A DNA stretch of 14,539 nt from DAIRGB01 sp036794765 (GTDB taxonomy: Bacteria > Patescibacteriota > JAHJAL01). Of this stretch, positions 1 through 7,240 are shown piece after piece. The notes below the pieces were generated by a model that made no database searches, was not told where the DNA came from, and saw nothing but the letters and a program-made list of their open reading frames with translations. The stretch covers positions 1-14,539 of the forward strand of contig DAIRGB010000023.1 of NCBI GenBank assembly GCA_036794765.1. The letters run 5' to 3'. Every line of letters starts with the position of its first letter. Position 1 is the first letter of the stretch. A program made the position numbers and the translations under genes.

Positions 1-1
1 A

Positions 2-958
2 TTGTCGAGAGCCGATTGGATCCAAAACATTGAAAATTATCGAGAGGTGATAGATGCGATTATCTCTGAGATACAAGTTGCCGAAAGGCAATTACCAGCC
101 AATGATTTGTACAAGAGAGAAAAATATGTTTTGGGTGAGTTGATATATGGATTGTCATCGAAGTCAAGAGTAGGGGAAAAGATGCCTATTTTGACTGATA
201 AATTGGTGGAGATGTGTATCAGGCTTGATGTTTTTAAAGATCAGATTGATTTTGAAAGGTTTGGTCAGGATATGCATGCTGTTGGGTTGGACATGAATCC
301 GGGTAGAAATGAATATGAATTGGCAAAAGAAAAGGTTATAGAACAATTGTTTTCGGCGGGTTATTTTTATCAAAATGATTCACGAGATTACAGTAAGTTC
401 AAATTTTTGGACAGAAATTATATCCCGACTGAATACGAAGATGTTGATTTGTTTAGTTTGGAATTTTTACTGAGAAATACTTATGATAGTTTCCGTCACA
501 AGTCATCAATGCATAAATATATTGGTGATTTGGTAACTTGTCGATCAATCAGGGATGTTGAATATGAAAAAGTGGTGGTTGATTATTCCAGTAGCGAGTT
601 ACCTGGTTTTTTGGATATTCATGGATATAGGAAATATCTGAAATATTCTTTGAGTCTGAAATATTTGGAAAAAATACTGTCTTTGTTTGAACGGCCGGAT
701 ATTATTCAATTGGTTGAAAAATATGATAAAGTAGGTGATTTTGCTGATTTCTGCAAATTAAAAGATAGGATTTCCAGTGGTGATTGCCAACAAATTGACA
801 ATCTGGTTATGAGATTCGAAAGTATTGTGAAAGAGAGAAATTTTGATAGAAACAATGAGGTGGTGGTTGATTTAATGACGAGCGATTTACGTGATTTGGT
901 CAGAAGGATTAGGGATTTGTATCGTGATTACAATCAGGTGGTAAAATTGTTGATTTAA
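2..958 (+). CDS. Hypothetical soluble protein, 5' end uncertain
   Basis: An open frame of 318 codons runs from a TTG at base 2 to a TAA stop. The window begins one base earlier, so the true start may lie upstream and the gene should be treated as possibly 5'-truncated. The product is highly charged, looks mostly helical, and has no signal peptide, membrane segment or motif I recognise. Tyr, Asp and Arg are frequent, and the C-terminal 60 residues (around 258-318) are a helical stretch rich in Arg and Asp. The frame is long and its AT-rich codon use matches the neighbours, so it is very likely a real gene. The downstream gene begins 65 bases later behind its own promoter-like sequence. No function is proposed; a cytoplasmic lineage-specific protein is the most that can be said. 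Confidence 0.75.
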   Translation: MSRADWIQNIENYREVIDAIISEIQVAERQLPANDLYKREKYVLGELIYGLSSKSRVGEKMPILTDKLVEMCIRLDVFKDQIDFERFGQDMHAVGLDMNPGRNEYELAKEKVIEQLFSAGYFYQNDSRDYSKFKFLDRNYIPTEYEDVDLFSLEFLLRNTYDSFRHKSSMHKYIGDLVTCRSIRDVEYEKVVVDYSSSELPGFLDIHGYRKYLKYSLSLKYLEKILSLFERPDIIQLVEKYDKVGDFADFCKLKDRISSGDCQQIDNLVMRFESIVKERNFDRNNEVVVDLMTSDLRDLVRRIRDLYRDYNQVVKLLI

Positions 959-970
959 TCTCCTTTTGTC

Positions 971-999
971 TTTACATATTGGTAAAAAAATGATATTTT
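971..999 (+). promoter_or_regulatory. Sigma70-type promoter with extended -10
   Basis: TTTACA (971-976) is followed by a 17-base spacer and TATTTT (994-999), with TG at 991-992 giving an extended -10 element. Transcription would start near 1006, about 18 bases before the ATG at 1024. The same TGn arrangement recurs at the other promoters in this window. Confidence 0.5.
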
Positions 1000-1023
1000 G
1001 AAGGTAGGAAATATAATAAAAAA

Positions 1024-1476
1024 ATGGAAAGAGGTTTACAAAAATTTGAAGGCAATTCTTTTGGAGTAAATGTTTTTCCAAAGAAACCTGAGAAACCTGA
1101 TTTTTCCAGGAACTATGCACTTCCTGGTCTTAGGCGAGCGCAGCCTGAAATAAATAATCCTTTAGTCAACGATACAATCAATTATCTACTAGAGAAAAAA
1201 GAAGACGTTTTTTCTCTTGAAAAAGGTATTTTTCCTTCTGAGATGGAAAAGTGTATAAAATCTGCTCAAGAAGAGTTGAAAAAACTCTCAAATGATCAAG
1301 AAAGGAAAAATCTGGTTTCGGCTTTGGTTTCCAATATTTCGACTTTGTTTCCTGAGAAAAGGTACAAGGGTTTAAATGATCGGATTGGTAAGAGTAGTAC
1401 TTTTAAAGAAATATTGGATTGGATAAAAGAAAATGTGCTTGTTTGGCAACGCATAGATAATTCAGATCGGAAATAA
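1024..1476 (+). CDS. Hypothetical small soluble protein (150 aa)
   Basis: This is a 150-residue protein that I do not recognise. Residues 1-50 are rich in Pro, Lys and Asn (for example FPKKPEKPDF near residue 19) and are probably disordered. Residues 50-150 look helical, with alternating Lys and Glu. There is no signal peptide, transmembrane segment or Cys. The ATG lies downstream of a purine-rich AGGTAGGAA stretch (1002-1010) whose spacing to the start, about 15 bases, is longer than usual. A promoter-like sequence precedes the gene and an intrinsic terminator begins about 20 bases after its TAA, so it appears to be a monocistronic unit. An adaptor-like or regulatory role could be imagined, but nothing in the sequence supports a specific function. 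Confidence 0.75.
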   Translation: MERGLQKFEGNSFGVNVFPKKPEKPDFSRNYALPGLRRAQPEINNPLVNDTINYLLEKKEDVFSLEKGIFPSEMEKCIKSAQEELKKLSNDQERKNLVSALVSNISTLFPEKRYKGLNDRIGKSSTFKEILDWIKENVLVWQRIDNSDRK

Positions 1477-1497
1477 ATTTTTTGTTTCTACTTTAAT

Positions 1498-1528
1498 AAA
1501 AATAACCTTTGATGAGGTTGTTTTTTTT
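1498..1528 (+). terminator. Intrinsic terminator after the 150-aa gene
   Basis: A nine-pair stem (1500-1508 with 1515-1523, one G-U pair, core AACCT/AGGTT) closes a six-base loop. It runs into eight consecutive T (1521-1528). The stem is GC-poor but typical for this AT-rich DNA. It separates the hypothetical gene from the surface-protein unit. Confidence 0.7.
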
Positions 1529-1576
1529 GTGCCCAAATGTTATGTTGGTTTCTGGCCCATTTTTCTGCAAATACTC

Positions 1577-1605
1577 TTGACAATTGGCTTTTCACGTGAT
1601 ATGGT
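1577..1605 (+). promoter_or_regulatory. Strong promoter for the surface-protein gene
   Basis: There is a perfect -35 hexamer TTGACA (1577-1582), a 17-base spacer and the -10 TATGGT (1600-1605), preceded by TG at 1597-1598 to make an extended -10. The predicted start near 1612 gives a leader of about 38 bases containing GAGGAAAT (1631-1638). This is the best-looking promoter in the window, consistent with an abundant surface protein. Confidence 0.7.
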
Positions 1606-1649
1606 GGGATAAAACTTTATCATATATCTAGAGGAAATAAAATAATTTT

Positions 1650-4600
1650 ATGGTGAACAAAATGAAAAATTTATTTGCAAGTGTTCCTAAAAAGGTTAAA
1701 TCCTTTTTGGTTGGGGTGATGGCAATGGGCATGTTACTGCCGACTATTTTGCCTGGATTGGGAAATATGGCAATGGCAGCTGGTCCTCATTTTAACGATA
1801 ATGCTCAAGATAGACCAACTCTTCAGGTGACAAATTATACAACTAATCCTGATGGGTATGGTTTGTCGACTTCTGTTAAGCCGGGAGACCAGGTAGCTTT
1901 TAAAGTATATATTCATAATAATGAGCCTGATACTGTTGCGTATGCAACGAGAGTATTGGCAACTATTACTAATGGATATAATACTAGTCATACCGGAACT
2001 GCGACAATTTCGGCCAGTAATGCGGCGAGTGTTTCTGGGAGTGCAACTATAACTTCAAGTCAACCGGTTAAATTGACGTTTGTTGATAATACGACTCGAA
2101 GATGGTGGTTTACTGATGCCTCAATGCAATATGTCCAATATGAGGTTATGCCAAATACTATTTTGAATGGCGGAATAGATATTCGTGATGTGAATGGTTG
2201 TTGGCAGTGGATACAGTATGTTACATATGTTTTCAATGTTGAGGCTCAGCCTGTTCAACCTGCGGTTATTGGAATTAATAAACAAGTGGCTTTGGTTACT
2301 GCTGGTGGTAATCCATATGTTGAAAATGTCACTGCTAAAAATGGCGATACCGTTTCTTTTAGTTTGGGTTTGACCAATACCGGAGGCAGTGCTGCTACCA
2401 ATGTTGTGGTTAAAGATGTATTACCTAGCGGATTGGAATTTATTTCCGGATCTACCAAATTGAATGGTAATCCTGTAGCCGATACTTTGTTTACGACCGG
2501 TGTCAAAATTGATAGTTTAGCTGTTGGCGCAGTACCTTCTATTACTTTCCAAGCGAAAGTGACTGCAAGTACACCTGGTGTTTTGACAAATACGGGCACG
2601 GCGACGGCAGATAGTTTGGGACAGGTAAGTGATACTGCTACTGTGACTATTCAACAAGTTTTGCAACCGGCTTTGGGTATTGCTAAAACTGTTTTAAATA
2701 ATAGTTTAGTTGGCGGCACTTTTGCTGAAAATGCCAATGCTAAGACTGGTGAAACCGTGACTTTCAAGTTGATTGTAAGTAATACCGGTCAGTCTGAGGC
2801 CAAGAATGTGGTGGTGGCTGATCAGGTTCCGGCCGGATTGGCTTATGTCAGCGGTTCTACCAAGGTGGATGGAGTGGCGGACAATACCAATGCGATCACC
2901 GGGAATGGTTTAAATATTGCCAATATTGCCGCTGGAGCTTCCAAAACGGTTACTTTTGAAGCGACTGTTTCGGCTACTTTGGCTCAGACTATTACCAATA
3001 CTGGTACAGCCAGGGCGGAAAGTGTTAATCAGGTTGGTGATACGGCAACTGTAACAGTTCAACAAGCTGGCCAACCCGTAATCACTATCGCCAAGACAGT
3101 GTCTTTGGGTGATGGATCCAGCAATTTTATTGAAAGTGTCAACGCGGTCAATAACGATATAGTACGTTTTCGTTTGATTGTAAGTAATAATAGCGGAGTT
3201 TCCGCTGACAATGTAAAAGTTTGGGATGATTTGCCAAGTGGTTTAACTTACATCGACAATTCAACTACTTTGGATGGAGCGGCACAATCTGGCAATGCGA
3301 TTGTAAATAGTGGTATTACTTTGGGTACGATGACCAATGGTTCAACTCATACAGTTATTTTCAATGCTCGAGTTAATTCCAATAGTGCTACTTTGACCAA
3401 CTATGGCCGAGCCAATATCAATGGGACTAGCCAAGTGGAAGATCCAGCTACTGTAGTGGTGGGTGGAGCGAGTAATACTACCTTGTCTTTAGACAAGCAA
3501 GTTGCTCGAGGTGAAAATGGAACTTCTTATTATGAAAGTGTTTCGGCAGAAAATAGTGAATATGTTCGTTTCCGTATGGTGGTGCGAAATACCGGTAATG
3601 TTAGAGCCGACAATGTACAAATTGCCGATAATTTACCAAGTGGCTTGACTTATGTGTCTAATTCTACTTACCTCGATGGGGTAAGACAAAATGATACTAT
3701 AACTTCCAGTCGTTTGGATTTGAGTAATATGGATCCGGGTGTAAGTCGTACTGTTACTTTCAATGCTCGAGTCAATACTTCGTCCAATTCGACTATTACC
3801 AATGAAGCTACTGTTACATCGGATAATGCGACTTTGGTCAGGGATACAGCGCAAGTTCAGGCCAACGGTTCTGATAGTGATCCATATTTGGAAATTACCA
3901 AAGAAGTTGATCAGGCAGTTGCAGATCCAGGTGACGAATTGAGATATACTATTCGAGTTCGAAACACTGGCTCTGGTGAGGCTACCAATGTTCGTATAGT
4001 TGATGATTTACCGGAAAGAGTTCGCTATGTTTCTGGTTCGTTGACTATAACAGGAGATGGCGATGTTGAAGATGATGATTTGTTTGATGATGGTGTGATT
4101 ATTGATAGATTGGAACCCGGAGATGATGTCTTGATTCGTTTTACGGCTCGTGTCGATAGTGACATAACAGGTAATATGACTTTGGAGAATGTGGCTATAG
4201 CTCGTGATGATCAAGGTGATCGAGCAGAGGATGAAGTGGTGACAGAAATTGAGCAGGATGAGGCATATTTGGATATTGACAAGCAAGTTGACAAGTCAAG
4301 GGCCAATCCCGGCGATGAGTTGCGTTATACAATAACAGTTCGAAATACTGGTTATGCCAATGCGACAAATGTCAGAGTTTATGATGATTTGCCAAGTTAT
4401 GTCGAAGTGGTAAGTGGCAGCCTGAGTGTTTCCGGTGATCATATTTCTTCCAGCGATTTGTTTGACAATTATGTTCGAGCCAGTTATCTGGAAAGAAATG
4501 ATGAAATTAATATTACTTTTAGAGCCAAGATTCGAAGTGATATTACTAATGATATGACTCTGGATAATGTGGCACGAGTGACTGCTGATGATGGATTGAG

Positions 4601-5195
4601 TGATAGGGACGTTGCTTCTACTTATATTGGCGCCAATGTTTTGCAACCGAGTTTCAAGTTGTCAAAGTTGGTTCGCAATGAGACCAAGGGTGAATCAACG
4701 TTTAATCAATCAAATACTTCTGATCCCGGGAATGTTATGGAATACAAGATTGCCTTGACCAATAATGGAAGTAGTCGTTTGACTGGTGTCAAATTGAATG
4801 ATATTTTGCCAAATGGTTTGATGTATTTGGGTGGTACTGCTAAAGCCAGTATGAATAACTATGACATTTCTGGTGATTGGAACAAGATTGTGGAACAAGG
4901 TGGAGTGTTGCTGCCGGATATGAATGTCAATGATATTTTCACTTTGGTGTTTAAGGTAAAATCAAAAACTGATATTGCTGCCAATTCAACCTTAGTGAAT
5001 ACAGTCAATGTGGTAGCTGATCAAAATATCAATGCACAAGCCACTGCTAGTACTTCATTTACGCAAATAGCCCAACCTCAGGAACTTCCCAAATCTGGTC
5101 CCGGTGTTGCTTTAGCAGGATTTATTTTTATGGCAATTTCGGCTGGGGTTTGGTTTTTGAGAGAGAAATGGTTGTTGACTTCACAGATGATGTAA
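1650..5195 (+). CDS. Secreted DUF11-repeat surface protein with LPKSG sorting signal
   Basis: This 1181-residue protein has the architecture of a wall- or envelope-anchored adhesin or surface-layer component. Residues 1-44 form a signal peptide: a basic start, a hydrophobic core at 18-38 and a likely AMA cleavage site near 43. Residues 45-200 are a distinct beta-rich domain with clustered Trp (RRWWF near 150, CWQW near 184) and what appears to be the only Cys. Seven DUF11/TIGR01451-type Ig-like repeats follow, at roughly 205-336, 339-472, 476-605, 610-737, 745-866, 872-993 and 999-1137. Each carries the NTG...NV..D.LP core. The tail has LPKSGPG (1146-1152), a hydrophobic segment (about 1153-1169) and REK, which is a sortase-type signal with Ser in place of Thr. 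ATG 1650 was chosen because it is nearest the GAGG at 1631; GTG 1653 and ATG 1662 lie further away. The gene has its own promoter and terminator. Ligand and function are unknown. Confidence 0.9.
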   Translation: MVNKMKNLFASVPKKVKSFLVGVMAMGMLLPTILPGLGNMAMAAGPHFNDNAQDRPTLQVTNYTTNPDGYGLSTSVKPGDQVAFKVYIHNNEPDTVAYATRVLATITNGYNTSHTGTATISASNAASVSGSATITSSQPVKLTFVDNTTRRWWFTDASMQYVQYEVMPNTILNGGIDIRDVNGCWQWIQYVTYVFNVEAQPVQPAVIGINKQVALVTAGGNPYVENVTAKNGDTVSFSLGLTNTGGSAATNVVVKDVLPSGLEFISGSTKLNGNPVADTLFTTGVKIDSLAVGAVPSITFQAKVTASTPGVLTNTGTATADSLGQVSDTATVTIQQVLQPALGIAKTVLNNSLVGGTFAENANAKTGETVTFKLIVSNTGQSEAKNVVVADQVPAGLAYVSGSTKVDGVADNTNAITGNGLNIANIAAGASKTVTFEATVSATLAQTITNTGTARAESVNQVGDTATVTVQQAGQPVITIAKTVSLGDGSSNFIESVNAVNNDIVRFRLIVSNNSGVSADNVKVWDDLPSGLTYIDNSTTLDGAAQSGNAIVNSGITLGTMTNGSTHTVIFNARVNSNSATLTNYGRANINGTSQVEDPATVVVGGASNTTLSLDKQVARGENGTSYYESVSAENSEYVRFRMVVRNTGNVRADNVQIADNLPSGLTYVSNSTYLDGVRQNDTITSSRLDLSNMDPGVSRTVTFNARVNTSSNSTITNEATVTSDNATLVRDTAQVQANGSDSDPYLEITKEVDQAVADPGDELRYTIRVRNTGSGEATNVRIVDDLPERVRYVSGSLTITGDGDVEDDDLFDDGVIIDRLEPGDDVLIRFTARVDSDITGNMTLENVAIARDDQGDRAEDEVVTEIEQDEAYLDIDKQVDKSRANPGDELRYTITVRNTGYANATNVRVYDDLPSYVEVVSGSLSVSGDHISSSDLFDNYVRASYLERNDEINITFRAKIRSDITNDMTLDNVARVTADDGLSDRDVASTYIGANVLQPSFKLSKLVRNETKGESTFNQSNTSDPGNVMEYKIALTNNGSSRLTGVKLNDILPNGLMYLGGTAKASMNNYDISGDWNKIVEQGGVLLPDMNVNDIFTLVFKVKSKTDIAANSTLVNTVNVVADQNINAQATASTSFTQIAQPQELPKSGPGVALAGFIFMAISAGVWFLREKWLLTSQMM

Positions 5196-5226
5196 ACAAT
5201 ATGTAAGAATACGCTACTTTATCGCA

Positions 5227-5261
5227 AAAAGAGTTCTCATGTTTTTGAGAGCTCTTTTTTT
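5227..5261 (+). terminator. Strong intrinsic terminator after the surface-protein gene
   Basis: A 13-pair stem (5227-5239 with 5246-5258, one G-U pair) closes a six-base loop, and a T run extends to 5261. It lies about 30 bases after the stop codon and isolates the surface-protein unit from prfB. Confidence 0.85.
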
Positions 5262-5264
5262 GTC

Positions 5265-5295
5265 CAAATTAACAATGAATAATTAACAGTTAATT
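5265..5295. repeat. Heptad direct repeat ending in an inverted copy
   Basis: Seven-base words follow one another without gaps: AATTAAC (5267-5273), AATGAAT (5274-5280) and AATTAAC (5281-5287). Then A and GTTAATT (5289-5295), the exact reverse complement of the last word. The stretch 5265-5286 matches 9439-9460 at 20 of 22 positions. It sits just upstream of the prfB promoter. Confidence 0.6.
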
Positions 5296-5319
5296 GTATT
5301 AATTCCGACCTTGGGTTTG

Positions 5320-5328
5320 TGTTATACT
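5320..5328 (+). promoter_or_regulatory. Extended -10 promoter element for prfB
   Basis: TG (5320-5321), one base, then TATACT (5323-5328) forms a good extended -10. No convincing -35 hexamer is visible at 16-18 bases upstream. The start would be near 5335, with a leader of about 27 bases. A perfect 14-base palindrome (5325-5338) covers the -10 and start region. Confidence 0.5.
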
Positions 5329-5361
5329 TTATAAAGTAATATAAGCTTTATATTGAGAAAA

Positions 5362-6463
5362 ATGATTCATGATTTGGAAAAACAAGTTGAGATATTGCAA
5401 TCTGAAGTAAACAAAAATAAGGAGTATCTTTGAGGGTACTGGCATATTAAAAAATATTGCTGATTTGGAAAGTAAGACGATGGCTGAAGATTTCTGGCTC
5501 GATAGGGACGAAGCGGAGTCTGTGTTGTCTGGTTTGTCGGTGGCCAAAAAAAAGTGGCAAATTTGGTTAGATATGAGTCGAGAGGTTTCGGATTTGGCTG
5601 AGTTGATAAAAATGACCAATGAGGAAACCCAAGAAGATGAATTAAAACAGTTAGTCTCTGATTATTATTTATTGGAACATAGATTCAAGAGAGCAGAGAT
5701 CGAGTTGCTGCTGACAGGTTCTTATGATCATTGTGATGCATTTTTGTCGATTCATTCGGGTACGGGAGGGGTGGATGCACAGGATTGGGCAGAAATGTTG
5801 CTGAGAATGTATTTGAGATACTGTGAAATAAGTGATTACAAGGCTGAAATTGTCAATATTTCTTCTGGAGAAGAGGCGGGGATAAAGAGTGCTATGGTCA
5901 AGATTGTTGGCGAAGATGCCTATGGTTACTTAAAAACTGAGCATGGTGTTCATCGTTTGGTCAGGCAATCTCCTTTCAATGCGAAAGCTTTGCGTCAAAC
6001 TTCTTTTGCTTTGGTTGAAGTGATGCCAATTTTTGATAAGACCATTAATCTGGAAATAAAAAAAGATGATTTGAGAATAGATACTTTTCGAGCTTCTGGT
6101 CATGGGGGTCAAAAGGTAAATAAAACCGATTCGGCAGTTAGGATTACACATTTACCTTCTGGTTTAGTGGTAGCTTGTCAGAGTGAGCGTTCTCAGATGC
6201 AAAATAAAGAAACGGCGATGAATATTCTCAAGAGTAAATTGATGTTATTGCGAGAACAAGAGAATCGAGAGAAAGAAAAAAAGATCAAAGGTGAAGTCAA
6301 GCAGGGAAGTTGGGGTAATCAGATTAGGTCATATGTCTTGCATCCTTATCAGATGGTAAAAGACCATAGAACAGATTTTGAGACGAGTGACACTCATGGT
6401 GTTTTAAATGGCGAGATAGAAGAGTTTATTGAGGCAGCTTTGAGAAAAACATATCAAACGTAA
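5362..6463 (+). CDS. prfB: Peptide chain release factor 2, made by programmed +1 frameshift
   Basis: RF2 recognises UGA and UAA stop codons and triggers peptide release on the ribosome. Translation starts at ATG 5362, reads 23 codons and meets an in-frame TGA (5431-5433). A +1 shift on CTT then continues at GAG 5432 to the TAA at 6461-6463, giving about 366 residues, the usual RF2 length. The stop-recognition tripeptide SPF lies at about 203-205 and the catalytic GGQ at about 248-250 of the joined protein; SPF rather than a P-x-T motif identifies RF2 and not RF1. The N-terminal part is the expected helical domain. A start at 5465 or 5480 would remove the N-terminal helices and is rejected. 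Control is autogenous: low RF2 delays termination at the TGA and favours the shift. The gene precedes ftsE-ftsX, a widespread order. The last codons lie inside a 9-nt repeat array. Confidence 0.96.
5419..5434 (+). promoter_or_regulatory. RF2 programmed frameshift signal
   Basis: The order is AAGGAG (5419-5424, an internal Shine-Dalgarno), TAT, the slippery CTT (5428-5430) and TGA (5431-5433) followed by G. The spacing of Shine-Dalgarno, TAT, CTT and TGA matches the classic bacterial prfB site; only the Shine-Dalgarno wording and the base after TGA differ from E. coli. The 0 frame upstream and the +1 frame downstream are both open and both encode RF2-like sequence. Confidence 0.95.
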
Positions 6464-6536
6464 CAAACATATCAAACGTATCAAACTTTTTTAATTATGC
6501 AGTTTGCTATGTTTGCTAAGTTTGATAAGTTTATTT
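6447..6536. repeat. Nine-base repeat array with inverted second half
   Basis: Left half: four consecutive 9-base units beginning CAAAC (6455-6463, 6464-6472, 6473-6481, 6482-6490). Right half: four 9-base units of the opposite sense (AGTTTGCTA 6501-6509, TGTTTGCTA 6510-6518, AGTTTGATA 6519-6527, AGTTTATTT 6528-6536). A 16-base exact direct repeat occurs at 6447-6462 and 6465-6480. TATCAAACTT (6479-6488) pairs perfectly with AAGTTTGATA (6518-6527). The array includes the last codons and stop of prfB and fills the gap to ftsE. Confidence 0.8.
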
Positions 6537-6544
6537 TTTTAAAA

Positions 6545-7225
6545 ATGATTCGTCTCGATCATGTTTACAAAAAGTATGATAATAATTTGGTGTTGGAAGA
6601 CATCAATTTGAGTGTGTCCGAGGGAAATTTTGTTTCTTTGGTTGGTCCTTCCGGAGCAGGAAAATCAACTTTGATAAGATTGTTGATAGCCGAAGAAAAG
6701 CCATCAAGAGGGCAAATATATGTTCGTGGATTTGATATTGCAAAGTTGTATAAGGGTGATATTCCTTTTTATCGTCGGGGCTTGGGGGTGATATTTCAGG
6801 ATTTTAAGCTTTTGCCGCAAAAAACAGTATTTGAAAATGTTGCTTTTGCCTTGGAGGTTTGCGATCGAACGAATGCGACAATAAAAAACAGGGTGCCGCA
6901 GATTTTGGATATGGTTGGTCTGTCAACCAGATCCAAAAATTTGTCTCATAAATTGTCGGCAGGGGAGATGCAAAGGGTGGCAATTGCGAGGGCCTTGGTA
7001 AATAAGCCAAAATTATTGATTGCCGATGAGCCGACCGGCAATTTGGATCCGGTTAATTCCTGGGAAATTATGCAGTTGTTATTGAAAATAAATAGTTTGG
7101 GTACGACAGTTTTTTTGGCAACGCATGATCGGGAAATAGTAAATTCATTGAAGAAACGGGTGGTGACGATTGAAAGCGGAAAGATTATTCGAGATCAAAA
7201 AAAAGATGGAAAATATATACTATAG
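6545..7225 (+). CDS. ftsE: Cell-division ATP-binding protein FtsE
   Basis: FtsE is the cytoplasmic ATPase of the FtsEX complex, which transmits ATP-driven changes through FtsX to a periplasmic or extracellular peptidoglycan hydrolase at the division site. The product is 226 residues, standard for the family. It shows Walker A GPSGAGKST (34-42), the Q-loop FQD (Q85), the ABC signature LSAGEMQR (137-144, a variant of LSGGEQQR), Walker B LLIADEP (157-163) and the switch His in ATHD (H194). I chose ATG 6545 because its MIRLDHVYKKY start matches FtsE N termini. The frame is open further, to ATG 6497, but those 16 residues are encoded by the 9-nt repeat array and are not FtsE-like. No clear Shine-Dalgarno precedes 6545. 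ftsX follows after 15 bases. Confidence 0.95.
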   Translation: MIRLDHVYKKYDNNLVLEDINLSVSEGNFVSLVGPSGAGKSTLIRLLIAEEKPSRGQIYVRGFDIAKLYKGDIPFYRRGLGVIFQDFKLLPQKTVFENVAFALEVCDRTNATIKNRVPQILDMVGLSTRSKNLSHKLSAGEMQRVAIARALVNKPKLLIADEPTGNLDPVNSWEIMQLLLKINSLGTTVFLATHDREIVNSLKKRVVTIESGKIIRDQKKDGKYIL

Positions 7226-7240
7226 AAATGGGATTTAAAA

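Noticed and set aside
2255..2599. Reverse-strand frame of 114 codons inside the surface-protein gene
   Set aside because: It is antisense to a repeat domain rich in GCN, GTN and ACN codons, which tends to leave the opposite strand open; no start signal is seen.
2262..5061. Recent tandem duplication within the surface-protein gene
   Set aside because: Repeats are alike in protein but largely diverged in DNA, with only short shared stretches (for example about 15 bases near 3359 and 3758), so the duplication is old.
5465..5482. prfB start at TTG 5465 or ATG 5480
   Set aside because: The RF2 N-terminal helices are encoded upstream in another frame joined by a textbook frameshift site.
6447..6536. 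CRISPR array
   Set aside because: The words are 9 bases with no spacers of 25-40 bases, and no cas genes are present.
6497..6544. Longer ftsE start at ATG 6497
   Set aside because: The 16 extra residues are translations of the 9-base repeat units and do not match FtsE N termini; ATG 6545 gives the standard start.
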